Shown piece by piece: positions 22,855 through 33,480 of a stretch of 64,000 nt of DNA. The notes under the pieces are model-generated. The model searched no databases. It was given only the letters and a program-made list of their open reading frames with translations, and was not told the DNA's origin. Both the position numbers and the translations under genes were made by a program. Source of the DNA: Escallonia rubra (taxonomy: Eukaryota > Streptophyta > Magnoliopsida > Escalloniales > Escalloniaceae); assembly GCA_033065855.1 (NCBI GenBank), contig JAVXUO010001180.1, positions 24,426 to 88,425 on the forward strand, written 5' to 3'. Every line of letters begins with the position of its first letter. The first letter of the stretch is position 1.

Positions 22855-24208
22855 ATTAACCGACTGGTGGTCCCTTTAAATTGGTCAATACGGCTAACTA
22901 ATCGGCCAGTTTTTGTTTCAAAATTTCAAATAATTCAAAAAGTGGCTGACTAACGGGCATATTTTTGACCCAAAAAAAAAAAAAGAAGTAAACTTCATCC
23001 TTGTGTGAAAAACATGCCTGTAGGTGCCTGTATGCCTTGTGTGCTTACATAATTAGTTTGTTTACTTGAATTTGTATTGTGTTTTGCTTACTTCTGCATT
23101 TTAAAGGATATCTAATTCATTCCTTCTAGAGTGTGTTTATCCAACATCAGTTTTCATGCATGCTTGCCTGTGCATGTCCGGTATCTTGTCCTCAGATTTT
23201 TTGGCAATCAAATTATTCGAGTCTATTGCTCAGTTCAGTGATTTTTGTACGCTGTAAGATCGGTGCAAAATCCCGCTTTTGTTGCTAGAAGCAACATTTC
23301 TTCATATCAATTATATTGTTATGTTTGGCAATCAATGACCAGCTGTCGTTATGGCATTATCGGTTCCGGCTTTAGGTGATAATCTTGAAATTCTATTATA
23401 TCTAAGCAACCAACTGATGTGACGGCTCGTTGACTCTGGCTCTTAGATATAAGTTTAGTTTCGACTAAGCAACCAACCGCTGTGATGCGTTATTGGCTCT
23501 GACTCTTAGTCAAATATAGATTTTGTCCGTCGACCCTTTCAAATCTATTTAGGGGCTTCGGCAACAGGCAAGAATCTTTGTTGTATACCTGAATGACCCT
23601 TTCAAATTGATTTGGGGGCTCTTGCATCTAGATATGCGACTCCACTTTGTCCATCGACCTTTTCAAAGCGATTAAGGGCCTCCCGCAACAGCCAAAGTTA
23701 TTTGTATCTTGTCTGTCGACCCTTCAAATCGATTTGGGGGTTCTGGCTACAGGCAAGATTCTTTTTTTAGTATGTCTAGACGACCCTTTCAATCTGATTT
23801 GGGGGTTCTAGCAATGGACAGGGTTATTTATTTCTTTTACATGTCTAGAGGACTCTTTCAAATCGGTTTGGGCGCTCAAGCATCTAGATATGGTTTTTGT
23901 CTATCGACCCTTTCAAATCAATTTGGGGGCTCTGACAACAGATAAATTTTTGATAAACTATTGTTCAACGACCAATCGTTATTACTGTTAGCTCTGGCTT
24001 CGAACAATATATGTATTTTTAACGAATTGTGTTGGTTTGATTCCTCCTTCAAGGATACGTAGGAAGCCCTACAGAGGTCCAACCTCATATCTGTGTCAAA
24101 GTCCTCGAGTCTGTTCAGAGTCTAGTGGTCTTTTCCGTATTTTCCTACAAAAATGTGTTGTTTTTCGGTGATGTTCGCCGGTAGACGAGCTCCCTCACCG
24201 AGGGGCTC
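22855..24208 (+). mobile_element. 3' untranslated region of a Tat/Ogre-type element
   Basis: It opens with CCGG-rich motifs (TAATCGGCCAGTTTTTG) and proceeds through tandem repeats at 23380-23960. It then carries AAGGATACGTAGGAAGCC near 24050, a phrase common just before the 3' LTR of plant Tat/Ogre elements. A purine-rich GAGGGGCTC (24200-24208) directly precedes the LTR and fits a polypurine tract. No coding capacity was seen. Confidence 0.7.
23380..23960 (+). repeat. Tandem repeats of about 60-85 bp in the Tat/Ogre 3' region
   Basis: Two arrays lie side by side. 23400-23520 has repeats built on AAGCAACCAACCGCTGTGA followed by GGCTCTGACTCTTAG. 23520-23950 has about seven units built on CGACCCTTTCAAATCGAT then TTGGGGGCTCTGGCAACAGG. 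Units are diverged. Stop-free frames over the second array arise from the repeat. Confidence 0.8.
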
Positions 24209-25440
24209 TATAGACACCCCATTTTGTAATTATTTTTAATTAAATAAATAGTGGGCTTTATTATAAATTAGAGTACATTATCAAGCTTAGGCCTAGTACT
24301 GTAACTTAATTAATTAATTTGGTCCATTATTCTTGTTTAATTGTTGAGTTTCTAAGTCCAATTGTCAAGTCCAGTGGTCTTGTCCTAACCAACAGTCCAA
24401 TCTAGTCTAGATGTCCAGTATTGGTCTAGTCCAGTCCAATTGTGTCAAGTCCAGTCCAAAGTGTTTAGATTTTATCATTATATTATTTTGTCTTGTCTAG
24501 ACAATTTAGGAAAATATTCTATTAACCATAATTGATTGTAAATGTTAAAGTTATGATTTATATGGTTAGAGGTGATAAATCCTGAATCTAGTACATCGCA
24601 TCTGTAAAATCAAAGATAATTAACGAAATTAGGGTCAGATAATACCTTGAAATTTGGGAATAATTATTTTTAATTTATGGGATGAACCGGCCTGCTTTCG
24701 ATTAACCAGCCGGTTTGTTGACTTTTGTTAGTCTGCGAATTTATGCAATATTCTGACTTATCTCTACCTGCAGATTGATATAGCCAATCTTATCAGATTC
24801 TGCACCCCCAGAGCTATATAAATAGGGGTCTTGCCCTTCATTTTCAAAGCGTAGAAAAAGCTTATTCTCTTGAGAGCTTGTGTAACATTTCTCCGTGAAA
24901 TGATACTCTCTCTCTCTCTCGAATTTTAGCCATTCATATTCACCTTAAAAGTCTTTTTAGTCTTTGCATCGTAGATCATTCGGAGAGCGTTCCCGAGTCT
25001 TCCAGACTAACAACTTCACGAGGTAAATTTTTATAGCTTCCTAGTCTGGAAAATCACATAAAATTGTCTCTCACTCCCATAATCGAATTTCTACTAAAAA
25101 ACCAAAAGAGTTTTTTCACATTTCTGAGTCCAAGTTAAGGACCGAAATGTAGATTACTTCCCCTACGACTAGAGTCGAACTGCAACGATTCTGATTTCGC
25201 TTAGTCCGATCGGATATGTAGATGTTATTGCATATTTTACATATTACATTTTTTCAGGCCAAAAATCAATAAAAATGAAGTAGAGACCGAGTGGGTGTGG
25301 TGAGTGCCTAACACCTTTCCACTACATTACTTACTCCCTGAACTCATCTTCGATTTTCGATAGACTAGTCGTTCTTTTGGACACGTTAGAGTCATTTTAG
25401 GATTTTTCTTATTTCGCCTATTTTGTTAAATAAAATAAGA
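24209..25440 (+). mobile_element. Tat/Ogre-family LTR, about 1.2 kb
   Basis: It starts TATAGACACCCC, a worn TGTAGACACCCC, directly after a polypurine tract. AGCTATATAAATAGGGG near 24812-24828 is a TATA element and TTCATTTTCAAAGCG lies 20 bp further on, where transcripts would start. The CCGG core is present twice at 24685-24712. The sequence after 25440 (TGGAGACTCTATAA) resembles the TGGCGACTC-type primer-binding site of the clade, which would make this LTR followed by internal sequence on both sides. The 3' limit is approximate. Confidence 0.7.
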
Positions 25441-25991
25441 TGGAGACTCTATAAAATCCCTTCTCATCCAGGATTTTTTTTAGACGATTCGCTAGAGATA
25501 GGCTTATAGCCACTAAAGTTTATGACTTGTCTTTTAACTAAATGGCATTAAATTGTTTATTGTTATTTGCTAAAAGGAGATGATTATAGATGCAAGTTTG
25601 GAAATTTATTTTCTCATGGGAAGAAACTAACTTAAGTTTGTTTTTCTATTTTCTAGAGGGTAGTTACCGACTTAGGAAAAGTTATTTATAATTGGTGGTA
25701 GTTATTTCCAAGTGGTACCAGTTATTTTATATTGGATAGTTTTTTTGTTATGTGGTAGATATTTTTTTACATGTAGTTTGTAGTAAAGATATTAGATGCA
25801 AGACTCAGTGTATGGGACACAACTCAACTTCTCAAACAAATCATGACTTGACTTCAAGTCCTTTCTCTATTAGAATATTTTTCGTCTATCGATTAGGGTC
25901 TTCAGGTTCTAAACCTTGTACTTTATAACATATTCATCATTAAATCAAAATCTTTCTTTGTCATTTTTGGGAGTGGAGACTGTTATTTTTA

Positions 25992-27170
25992 GGGTAAATT
26001 TCATACGAAACCCTTAGCTTTGCCCTAAATTACACACGGCTCTGCCTATCTTTTTTTATTACACTCGGCTTCCCGAAGTTTGTACCCGCATTTCATGGAG
26101 CTACACAAATTTGACGGGAAGCCTAACTCCGTTTGGAGATTCCCTGACACACCATTTTTTTATTTTTTTATACCCAAACTACCTTCCCGTTCTTCTTTTT
26201 CTTCCCTTTTGCAGACCCTTCTTCCTTGAGCAGATTGACCAACATGGAAGCCATGTTCCTATGAAAAGAACAGTGTACTGCAAATGTTCCTCCAAAATAA
26301 GTAAGACAATAACTTGGATAGATTTATTCCACAGTAATACAAGAAAGCGGAACGTACAGTACACAACCTCTTGATCAAGGCTGCACACATAATTACCATT
26401 GTTTGACTGAAGTGCCAGATTTCAATAGTTCATACATAGACATACATGTCCAATTAACTTGGAGAGGAGATAAAAGAGAGAGAAAAAGCTAACGTATTCC
26501 TGACACCAAGAAGAACACAATGGGCAGCACGTCCAGCAACGGAAGCTGGAGCTACGACTGCTACTGGAGCTGCCTGAACATCAGTTGCAAAAGCTCATCC
26601 CACACCAACACTATGCTGGTACCTTTTTAGTGGAGTTTGAACTAAAGCAGCAGCAGATTTTCCCAGGCCATCATTTATACTTGCATAAGCCTGTCAAATT
26701 AAAACCTTTAAACCTTGCTTAGAGCATTGTCCTTTCTAACCCATAATTTTGTTGTATGGCTGGTAATAATGGAGAAGCTAAGCTATATATCAGAAGTGTA
26801 AATCACCACTCTCAAGAATTAACCTTTTAACGGGGTTTTTTGGTTCATTTGGTTGGTTCTATTCAGACACCTACCACGTGGTCAAAAAAAGAAAATCAAA
26901 ATGCCCATTTCGTTGAACATTATTGCAAAGTTAAAGAGACCAGTACCGAGAGTGTTGAAAAAAAAATTGGAGCTTTTTCAATCTGCAATGGAGATGGAGG
27001 AAGGGATGACACAATGTTTGTAATATACGAGGGCAAAAATGTCTCTTTGCGTCACATCGTTAACACCGTCAGAGAAATTGAGAGTCAAGGAGTGAAGTGT
27101 AATAAAAAAAGATAGGCGGAGCCGTGTGTAATTTAGGGCAAACCTCAGGGGTGTCGTGTGTAATTTACCC
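25992..27170. mobile_element. Mutator-like element (Pack-MULE candidate), 1179 bp
   Basis: The ends are GGGTAAATT and AATTTACCC, inside an exact 9-bp target duplication TTATTTTTA (25983-25991 and 27171-27179). Inverted repeats of about 75 bp share GCCCTAAATTACACACGGCT and CCTATCTTTTTTTATTACAC. A 9-bp duplication with long inverted repeats is the Mutator signature. No transposase is present. The interior carries a fragment resembling an exon of a host gene (see 26500-26692). Confidence 0.85.
26500..26692 (-). pseudogene. Captured exon resembling the C-terminal end of ATG2
   Basis: On the minus strand an acceptor-like TTGACAG precedes a reading with AYASINDGLGKSAAALVQTP, LKRYQHSVGVG, a stop codon, then VQAAPVAVVAPASVAGRAAH and CVLLGVR. 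From memory of the family, plant autophagy protein ATG2, a lipid-transfer protein of the phagophore edge, ends with a very similar Ala/Pro-rich stretch (NEGLGKSASALV-like, APAAAIAPASAAARA-like). The stop in the middle and the loss of the terminal residues show it is non-functional. Identification is by eye and should be treated as probable only. Confidence 0.6.
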
Positions 27171-27179
27171 TTATTTTTA

Positions 27180-27530
27180 TTCTAAGTTTTTTTATTTTTA
27201 GATAAGTACTGAGCAAGAGACAAAAAAGAATTCACACATTAATTAAGAGTTTGTCGACAAGCACAAACATATGGTTAATATAAAGTAAACATGTGGTTAA
27301 TATAAAGATAGGGGTTGGGGTGTGGTGATAGGATGCATGTGTCCGTCACACATATACAACGTGCCTTTAGAAATGGCGTGACACAAGGGCGCGTGTACAC
27401 ATGAAGTGCCAGTGGCACGTGGCATGGAGACTATCATGAGCATCGCAAATGCAAGACGTGTATCATGGAAAGTCCACCTACTAAAAGTGTCCGATAGAGA
27501 CTATCATGCACTCATCATTGAAGAACATGG
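27180..27530. other. Short unassigned spacer before element E
   Basis: AT-rich at first, then a mixed segment with GGTTAATATAAAG occurring twice (27273 and 27296). No gene or terminal repeat was found. Confidence 0.5.
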
Positions 27531-27535
27531 CCAGT

Positions 27536-28290
27536 TGTCATGGGTTGCCCCTTGGCACCAAGCATGACAAACACTGTGCCTGCCTAGCACAGCGCCCTTG
27601 CGCCCATCTAGCACAGTACCCACGAGCCCTCCCACAGCACCCACGCCCACATAGCACATCACCCATGCACCCTCCCAACATAGCACTTGCAAGTTTGTCA
27701 AGCCTCGCGCCCATGCGCCCTTAAAGCATAGCGCCCGCGCGTCCGACTGCAGTGCCCGTGCACGCTATAAGCCAACCGTGAAGATTTGAAGATCCAAGCG
27801 TGCATTTTTTGCTCAATTTTGGTAGAGATCACCCTTGTATATATTTAAGTTTCCCTGTAAAATTTCAAGTCATTCCAAGTTGTATTTCTCTAAAAAAAAG
27901 GGCACTATGAATCCTCGCACATAAGAACGTCTACTACTGTCACTTAGGATTTTTCCTCTTAGTGGTACTATATGAGAGGTCATGTAGCCTCGCGCCAGAC
28001 ACCCATACCCGAGAGTCCCTTGCTTTGTTTTAGCTTGCCTGTCTAGCTAGATTGCACATTGTGGATGCAAACAAAGCCTTTTGTAAGTTGTAATGATGCT
28101 ATTAAAGTAATGAGAATATTTGTGACCGTTTTGCCCTTGTGTTGAAATTTACTCCTTGTGCACTGTTTTATGCAATGTTGATGCATCGTTTGCTGTAAAT
28201 TGTTGAGATTGGTTGGCGGACTCTTCTTGCAAGCGGCAAGTCTAGTGCCACACACGATTTCCTTCGTGCCATCAAGGGCCCTCGTGTGTT
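27536..28290 (+). mobile_element. 5' LTR of element E, 755 bp
   Basis: The first 250 bp are rich in GCGCCC and CACCCACGCCCA phrases. GTATATATTTAAG at 27837-27849 is a likely TATA element, with the leader beginning shortly after. The 3' part (27780-28290) matches 44820-45334 closely with scattered substitutions. Confidence 0.85.
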
Positions 28291-28293
28291 AGG

Positions 28294-28305
28294 TGGTATC
28301 AGAGC
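28294..28305 (+). other. Primer-binding site of element E
   Basis: TGGTATCAGAGC followed by CGCGG lies three bases after the LTR end, complementary to initiator tRNA-Met. Confidence 0.9.
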
Positions 28306-28366
28306 CGCGGTTGCCCAAGGGACCGTGGCTTTAGCTAAAATTGTGAGATAGTTTGTTGGAAGAACT

Positions 28367-29430
28367 ATGGCCAACTCAAAAGAGAGAATCAATGCTTTGG
28401 AAGCACAGATGGCGGACATGTTCAAGAGTGACCATCATGCTCCAGGCGTCCTCAAGCAATTTTCCCTTCGCCTTGACGCGTTGGAGGAAAATCTCGAAAG
28501 CACTGATAATGCACGGCATGCTGAGAGTATGGACTGGGAGTCCAAGTTTCAAGACCTTCAGGATCAAGTGGAGCTTCTTAGTCGGGCAGTGGTTAACACG
28601 CCTACAGGGGAAATAGAGCATTCATCGAGGCCCCGAGTGCCAGAGCCCAAGAGTTACGAGGGAGCCAGTTATGCCAAGGAATTAGAAAACTTCTTTTTTG
28701 ATGTGGAACAATACTTTCGAGCCATCAAAGTAGACTCGAAAGAGAGGAAGGTCTCGATGGCTGCAATGTACTTGGTTGGAGATGCCAAGTTATGGTGGTG
28801 GAAAAAGTACGCAGAGATCGAAGATGGGTCTTGCGTAATAAACACATGGGAGATACTCAAATGCGTTGAAGAGTCAATTTTTTCAAGAGAACACCGCATT
28901 CAACACGAGGAAAGCATTGTTGGAATACAAGCACATCGGATCGGTCAGAGAATATTGCCAGGCATTTTCAGCCTTGATGTTGGACATCAGCAGCATGTTT
29001 GCAGTCGACAGACTCTTCTTCTTCTTCATGGAAGGGTTAAAACCATGGGCTCGTACCGAGCTTAATAGACGTCAGGTGAACAATCTTAATGAAGCCATCA
29101 GCGCCGCCGAGAGCCTTTCAGATTACAACTTGGAGCCACAGAGACCCCCTCAGAGAGTGAATCCAAGCAGGACGAATGGCGACAAGAAGCCAGGGAGTCA
29201 AGCGCCAAACCAAAGTTGGGGCGGTAAGAGCAGCTGAGCTTCAAATTCTTCCACCCAACAGAAGAGTGAAGTCGGTTTCAAAGCCAAGTCTGATGCTAGC
29301 ACCAGCTGAGAAGTGAAGAAACCTTCTTTCAGCGGTTGCTTCTTGTGCCAAGGGCCGCACGTGATCGCTAACTGTCTGCAGAGACAGATGATGAATGCCT
29401 TCTTTGATAATATTGGGCAGGTGCAATGTG
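28367..29430 (+). pseudogene. Gag of element E with CCHC-type knuckle
   Basis: The reading starts at 28367 (MANSKERINALEAQMADMF), has a heptad-rich N-terminal 75 residues, then the capsid landmarks VPEPKSYEGA, ELENFFFDVEQYF, AMYLVGDAKLWWWKKY. A frameshift near 28870 moves it into the frame 28866-29237, with LEYKHIGSVREYCQAFSALM and FMEGLKPWARTELNR. Stop codons follow at 29235 and 29308. The zinc knuckle CFLCQGPHVIANC near 29342-29382 is intact at its four metal ligands. It would have packaged element RNA. Confidence 0.85.
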
Positions 29431-29622
29431 GGGAATAATCTGGCTCTCAGTCAGGGCAACCACCAACAGATGAACGCCCAGACACACAAGACTATGAAGA
29501 GGAAGACGTTGTTGGGGCCTTTCCTCAGTGGTGTAATGCTGTGACAATGCAGGTTGGGAACCCCGAAGAGGACTTGAGTGGGGAAAAGCCTAAAGACATG
29601 AAGCGGCGTACCAGGGAAAGGC

Positions 29623-30018
29623 TTGATGTATGTGGACATCAAGGTTAACGGGAAGGCCATCAGGGCTATGGTGGATACTGGAGCTACACATAACTACATT
29701 TCTAGCACTAGAGTGGAAAGACTGGGTCTAACTCTAGAGAAAGGGTGCGGACAGGTAAAAGCTATTAATTATTTTGCCCAGCCAGTAGCGGGGAAAGCCA
29801 GATCTGTATTGATAAAGGTTGGCCCATACGAAGGAAGGACCAACTTTTCAGTAGTCACCATGGACGACTTTAAGCTGATCCTTGGATTGAAGTTCTTACG
29901 CGACACGAAGAACACAGTGATGCCATGCACCAACTCTCTGGCCATACTTGGGAGTAAACCTTGTGTCATCCCGACCATATCTCCTAGGGCTAAAGAGCGT
30001 TCTATCTCAGCTCTCTAG
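29623..30018 (+). pseudogene. Aspartic protease region of element E
   Basis: The open frame carries YVDIKVNGKAIRAMVDTGAT followed by HNYIS. DTGAT is the intact active-site motif of retrotransposon proteases, and LILGLKFLRDTKNTVMP is the second conserved strand. A TAG at 30016 closes the frame before the reverse transcriptase, which in an intact element would be continuous with it. Confidence 0.85.
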
Positions 30019-31510
30019 TTGAAGAAAGGATTAAAACGGGACGAAACAACCTACCTTGCCATGTTACAGTGGGACATAATTGAAGAATTATCAGGACCGT
30101 TACCCAGAGAAGTTAAAGTGATATTAAACGACTTCGAGGATGTGATGCCTGATGAGTTGCCGAAGAAATTGCCACCCAGAAGGGCAATTGACCATGAGAT
30201 CGAGCTCGTGCCGGGCCCGCCCAAGCTCCCTATCGAATGTCACAACCTGAACTTGCCAAACTTAGAAAATAGTTGACGCAGTTGTTAGATGCATGTTTGA
30301 TCACTTTAGTAAAGTCACCCTACGGTGCACCAGTCCTCTTTTAGAAGAAACAAGATGGTTCCCTCCGAATGTGTGTGGATTATAGGGCATTAAAGAGAAG
30401 AAACAAGATGGTTCCCTCCGAATGTGTGTGGATTATAGGGCATTAAAGAAGGTGACCATTCAGAACAAGTATCATATCCCTTAGTCGCCGATTGCTTTGA
30501 TCAACTCAGTAAGGCAAGAGTATTTACCAAGTTAGACTTGAAGTCGGGGTATTGGCAGGTTCGGATTGCCGAAGGGGATGAAGCAAAGACGACTTGCATC
30601 ACCAGATATGGCGCGTATGAGTTCCTGGTCATGCCGTTCGGTCTGACCAACGCCCCGGCCACATTTTGCACTTTAATGAATCAGGTTTTGCGAGATTACA
30701 TTGATGATTTTGTAGTGGTGTATCTTGATGATATTGTGATCTACAGTTCCAGTATGGAGGAGCATCTAGAGCACTTGAGGAAGGTGCTTACTCGATTGAG
30801 GGAGAACAAGTTATATGTGAAGCTATCGAAATGCACTTTCGCGCAGACTAAGATTAAATTCTTGGGTCATGTGATAGAATATGGTCAGATAAGGATGGAC
30901 TCAGCCAAAGTTCAAGTCATACAGGAGTGGCAGCTGCCAACTAATGTTTTAGAACTGAGATCCTTTCTAGGACTGACCAACTACTACATGAAGTTTGTCC
31001 GAGACTATTCAAGGATGACCCATCCCCTAACCGAACTACTGAAGAAGAGAAAAGTTTGGGAATGGTCCAAGGAATGTCAATCGGCCTTTTCGGCCATGAA
31101 GCAGGCCATGTTAGACGATCCAGTACTTGCACTCCCGGATGTGTCCAAGTCCTTCGAAGTTCATACAGATGCTTCTGACTTTGCACTAGGAGGGGTTCTA
31201 ATGAAAGATTGTGACCCTGTGGCATATGAGAGTAGGAAGCTCAATGAGGCAGAACGTCGCTACACTACTCATGAGAAAGAGCTACTCACAGTAGTCCATT
31301 GTCTCAGAGTTTGGAGGCATTATTTACTCGGCTCTAGCTTCGTAGTGCGGACAGACTACACTGCAGTGAGCCATTTCTTAAGTCAATCCAAGCTTACCTC
31401 CAAACAGGCTAGATGGTAGGAACTTTTGGCAGAGTTTAACTTTATGCTCGAGTACAGGGCAGGCTCAACCAACAGTGTAGCAGACTCACTCAACAGAAGA
31501 ACTGAACTAG
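30019..31510 (+). pseudogene. Reverse transcriptase and RNase H of element E
   Basis: The N-terminal linker (DFEDVMPDELPKKLPPRRAI) is at 30130-30190. The finger region near 30290-30450 is broken by a 53-bp tandem duplication. From 30538 the frame is open to 31419: KSGYWQVRIAEGDEAKT, MPFGLTNAPATF, the catalytic VVYLDDIVIYS, then FLGHVI, LRSFLGLTNYY, and the RNase H landmark FEVHTDASDFALGG, ERRYTTHEKELLTVV and RTDYTAVSHFL. An in-frame TAG at 31417 follows ARW. Catalytic residues of both domains are present but the whole is not translatable. Confidence 0.9.
30343..30448 (+). repeat. 53-bp exact tandem duplication in reverse transcriptase
   Basis: Units 30343-30395 and 30396-30448 are identical and abut. 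They cover the [14 protein letters not shown] finger motif, so the motif occurs twice. Because 53 is not a multiple of three the frame shifts. Confidence 0.9.
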
Positions 31511-31515
31511 ATTAG

Positions 31516-32314
31516 TTGGCTTTGATAGCCATGAATGCTATTGTTAGGGCAGACATCCGAGTTGCTATCAACATTAGAAAGAAGATCAAGAAGGCCCTCA
31601 CCAAGGACTCCATAGCTCAACAACTACTGAAACTGGTTGAGAGCGGTAAAACACGACAGTTTTGGCAAGAAGATGGTTTGCAAATGATCAAAGGAAGACG
31701 TGTGTACGTCCCCAGAGTTGATGATTTGAGACGAACATTGATTCGAGAATGCCATGACATACTTTGGGCAGGCCACGCCGGAGGGGAGAGGACGCTGGCT
31801 CTCGTTCAATAGGGTTTTCCCAAATGGCAGGTGATGTGCAGGAATATGTGAAGACATGCCTTACTTGTCAACAGGACAAGGTGGATCGTAGAAAGAAAGC
31901 AGAGTTACTGCAACCGTTTCCAGTTCCCATGAGACCGTGGGAAAGTGTATCGCTAGACTTCATCACTGGTTTGCAAAAGGTTGAAGACTTAGGCACAATT
32001 CTTGTTGTCGTGGATCGGTTTAGCAAGTATGCAAGCTTTATTGCCGCACCAATGTATTGCTCGACCGAAGAGACAGCACAACTATTCTTCAAATATGTGG
32101 TGAAGTATAAGGGTATGCCTCAAGACATTGTCAGTGATCGGGACTCCCGCTTCACTGGAAACTTTTGGACTTAACTTTTCAAGTTATTTGGATCCTAACT
32201 TTCGATGAGTTCAAGCTATCACCCGGAATCAGATGGCCAGACGGAGCGGTTCAATTCCATGCTAGAAGAGTACCTCTGCCATTTAGTCAATGCAACATAG
32301 AAAAATTGGGTAAA
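31516..32314 (+). pseudogene. Integrase of element E, N-terminal part before the solo LTR
   Basis: The HHCC zinc-binding region reads RECHDILWAGHAGGERTLALV, broken by a stop at 31810, then CLTCQQDK. The core follows with SLDFITGLQKV, ILVVVDRFSKYASFIA and IVSDRDSRFTGNFW, so two of the three catalytic acids (both Asp) are visible. A frame change near 32180 precedes the third (Glu) region. The reading reaches KNW at 32301-32310, where the solo LTR was inserted. Confidence 0.85.
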
Positions 32315-32394
32315 TGTAACACCCCGATATTTTTCGGATTTAATTAGAAATTTTAGCCGCAAATATATTTTTATTAGCGACGAATTTTAGTTAA

Positions 32395-32399
<5 letters not shown>

Positions 32400-32450
<51 letters not shown>
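32400..32450 (+). repeat. (TA)n microsatellite, about 50 bp
   Basis: An uninterrupted alternating TA run lies near the start of the solo LTR. Confidence 0.95.
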
Positions 32451-32454
<4 letters not shown>

Positions 32455-33049
32455 TAAAAGTTTTAGTGACGAATAGTGAAGCGGGGTCATGTGGCAAACC
32501 TATTAAAAATTTTCTAGCATGAAAAAGCATATCATGAATATTATTGTGGACCTTTTTATAACAAGAAAAAGGCTTCAGGTAAAAATAAGAATAGCCAAAG
32601 AAAATTTGAAGGGGCTTTTTGGTTATGTTCCAAATTAGGGTTATTATATATAAATTATAGAATAGTGATCAGCAGTCTTAGGCTTCGTCGGAGACCTTTT
32701 GCGGCAGAGAGAGATACCGGGAGAGAGAGAAGAGAAGAGATCGAAGGAGAGTTTTCCGGCGATCGGGATTCAGTTTTTCTGGTAAGTCTCCTTCTAGCTT
32801 CCTTTCTTATTTTGTTTTAGAGTTCGGTTAATGGGGGGACATGAGAGAACCGTAAGGGTTCTGGGTTTAGGGCTCCGAAATTTCAGTATATATGAGTGTC
32901 TTGAACGTGAACGGGTGTATATATGTTGGGCGTGTAGTGGGATATACATATGTAAGTATATATGCGATTAAATGAATTTTGGGTAAAACCATCTAGCAAT
33001 TTGCGGGTTTCGGTGAGCGGCTGTGAAACGGGATTGTTGCGGTGAAGAC

Positions 33050-33480
33050 CGCAGTGAGTGTGTCCTTGTGTATTGTGTGTGTTTTGGTGTATATAAGAGA
33101 CAAGGGAAGGAGAGAATAAACTGAAATGGGTTGGCAGTGGGTTGGTTGTGCGCATGGATGACGGAACGGGAAGAATGGGACATTGGCCGTAAGAACAGCC
33201 TTGTACGTGTGGTTTGGTACGTGCTGTGTGTGTGTAAGAAAAAGGGGGATGGGGCTGTAGTGTTGTGTTAAGTGTGAGTGCATCATGTACATATGTGGGT
33301 GTGTTTTGTATACATGAAAGGGGTGAAGGGGAAGGGAAAACTTGCAGCAAAAGGGGGCTGTTATACTGGGTATTGTTGATGTACGTGTGGTGTATTGGAT
33401 GGTATATAATATGTGTGTAATAGTGTAATGGGTGTTGTGTTTTTGTTGTGTGTCTGTGTGGGTTTCAGCAGCAAGAAGGG
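33050..33480 (+). repeat. GT-rich block in the solo LTR
   Basis: GTGTGTG and GTATATA phrases interspersed with GGG runs. It is weaker than the blocks in LTR A and at 20488, but in the same place relative to the flanking landmarks. Confidence 0.7.

Noticed and set aside
30941..31225. Minus-strand open frame of 94 codons
   Set aside because: It is antisense to the reverse transcriptase/RNase H of element E.
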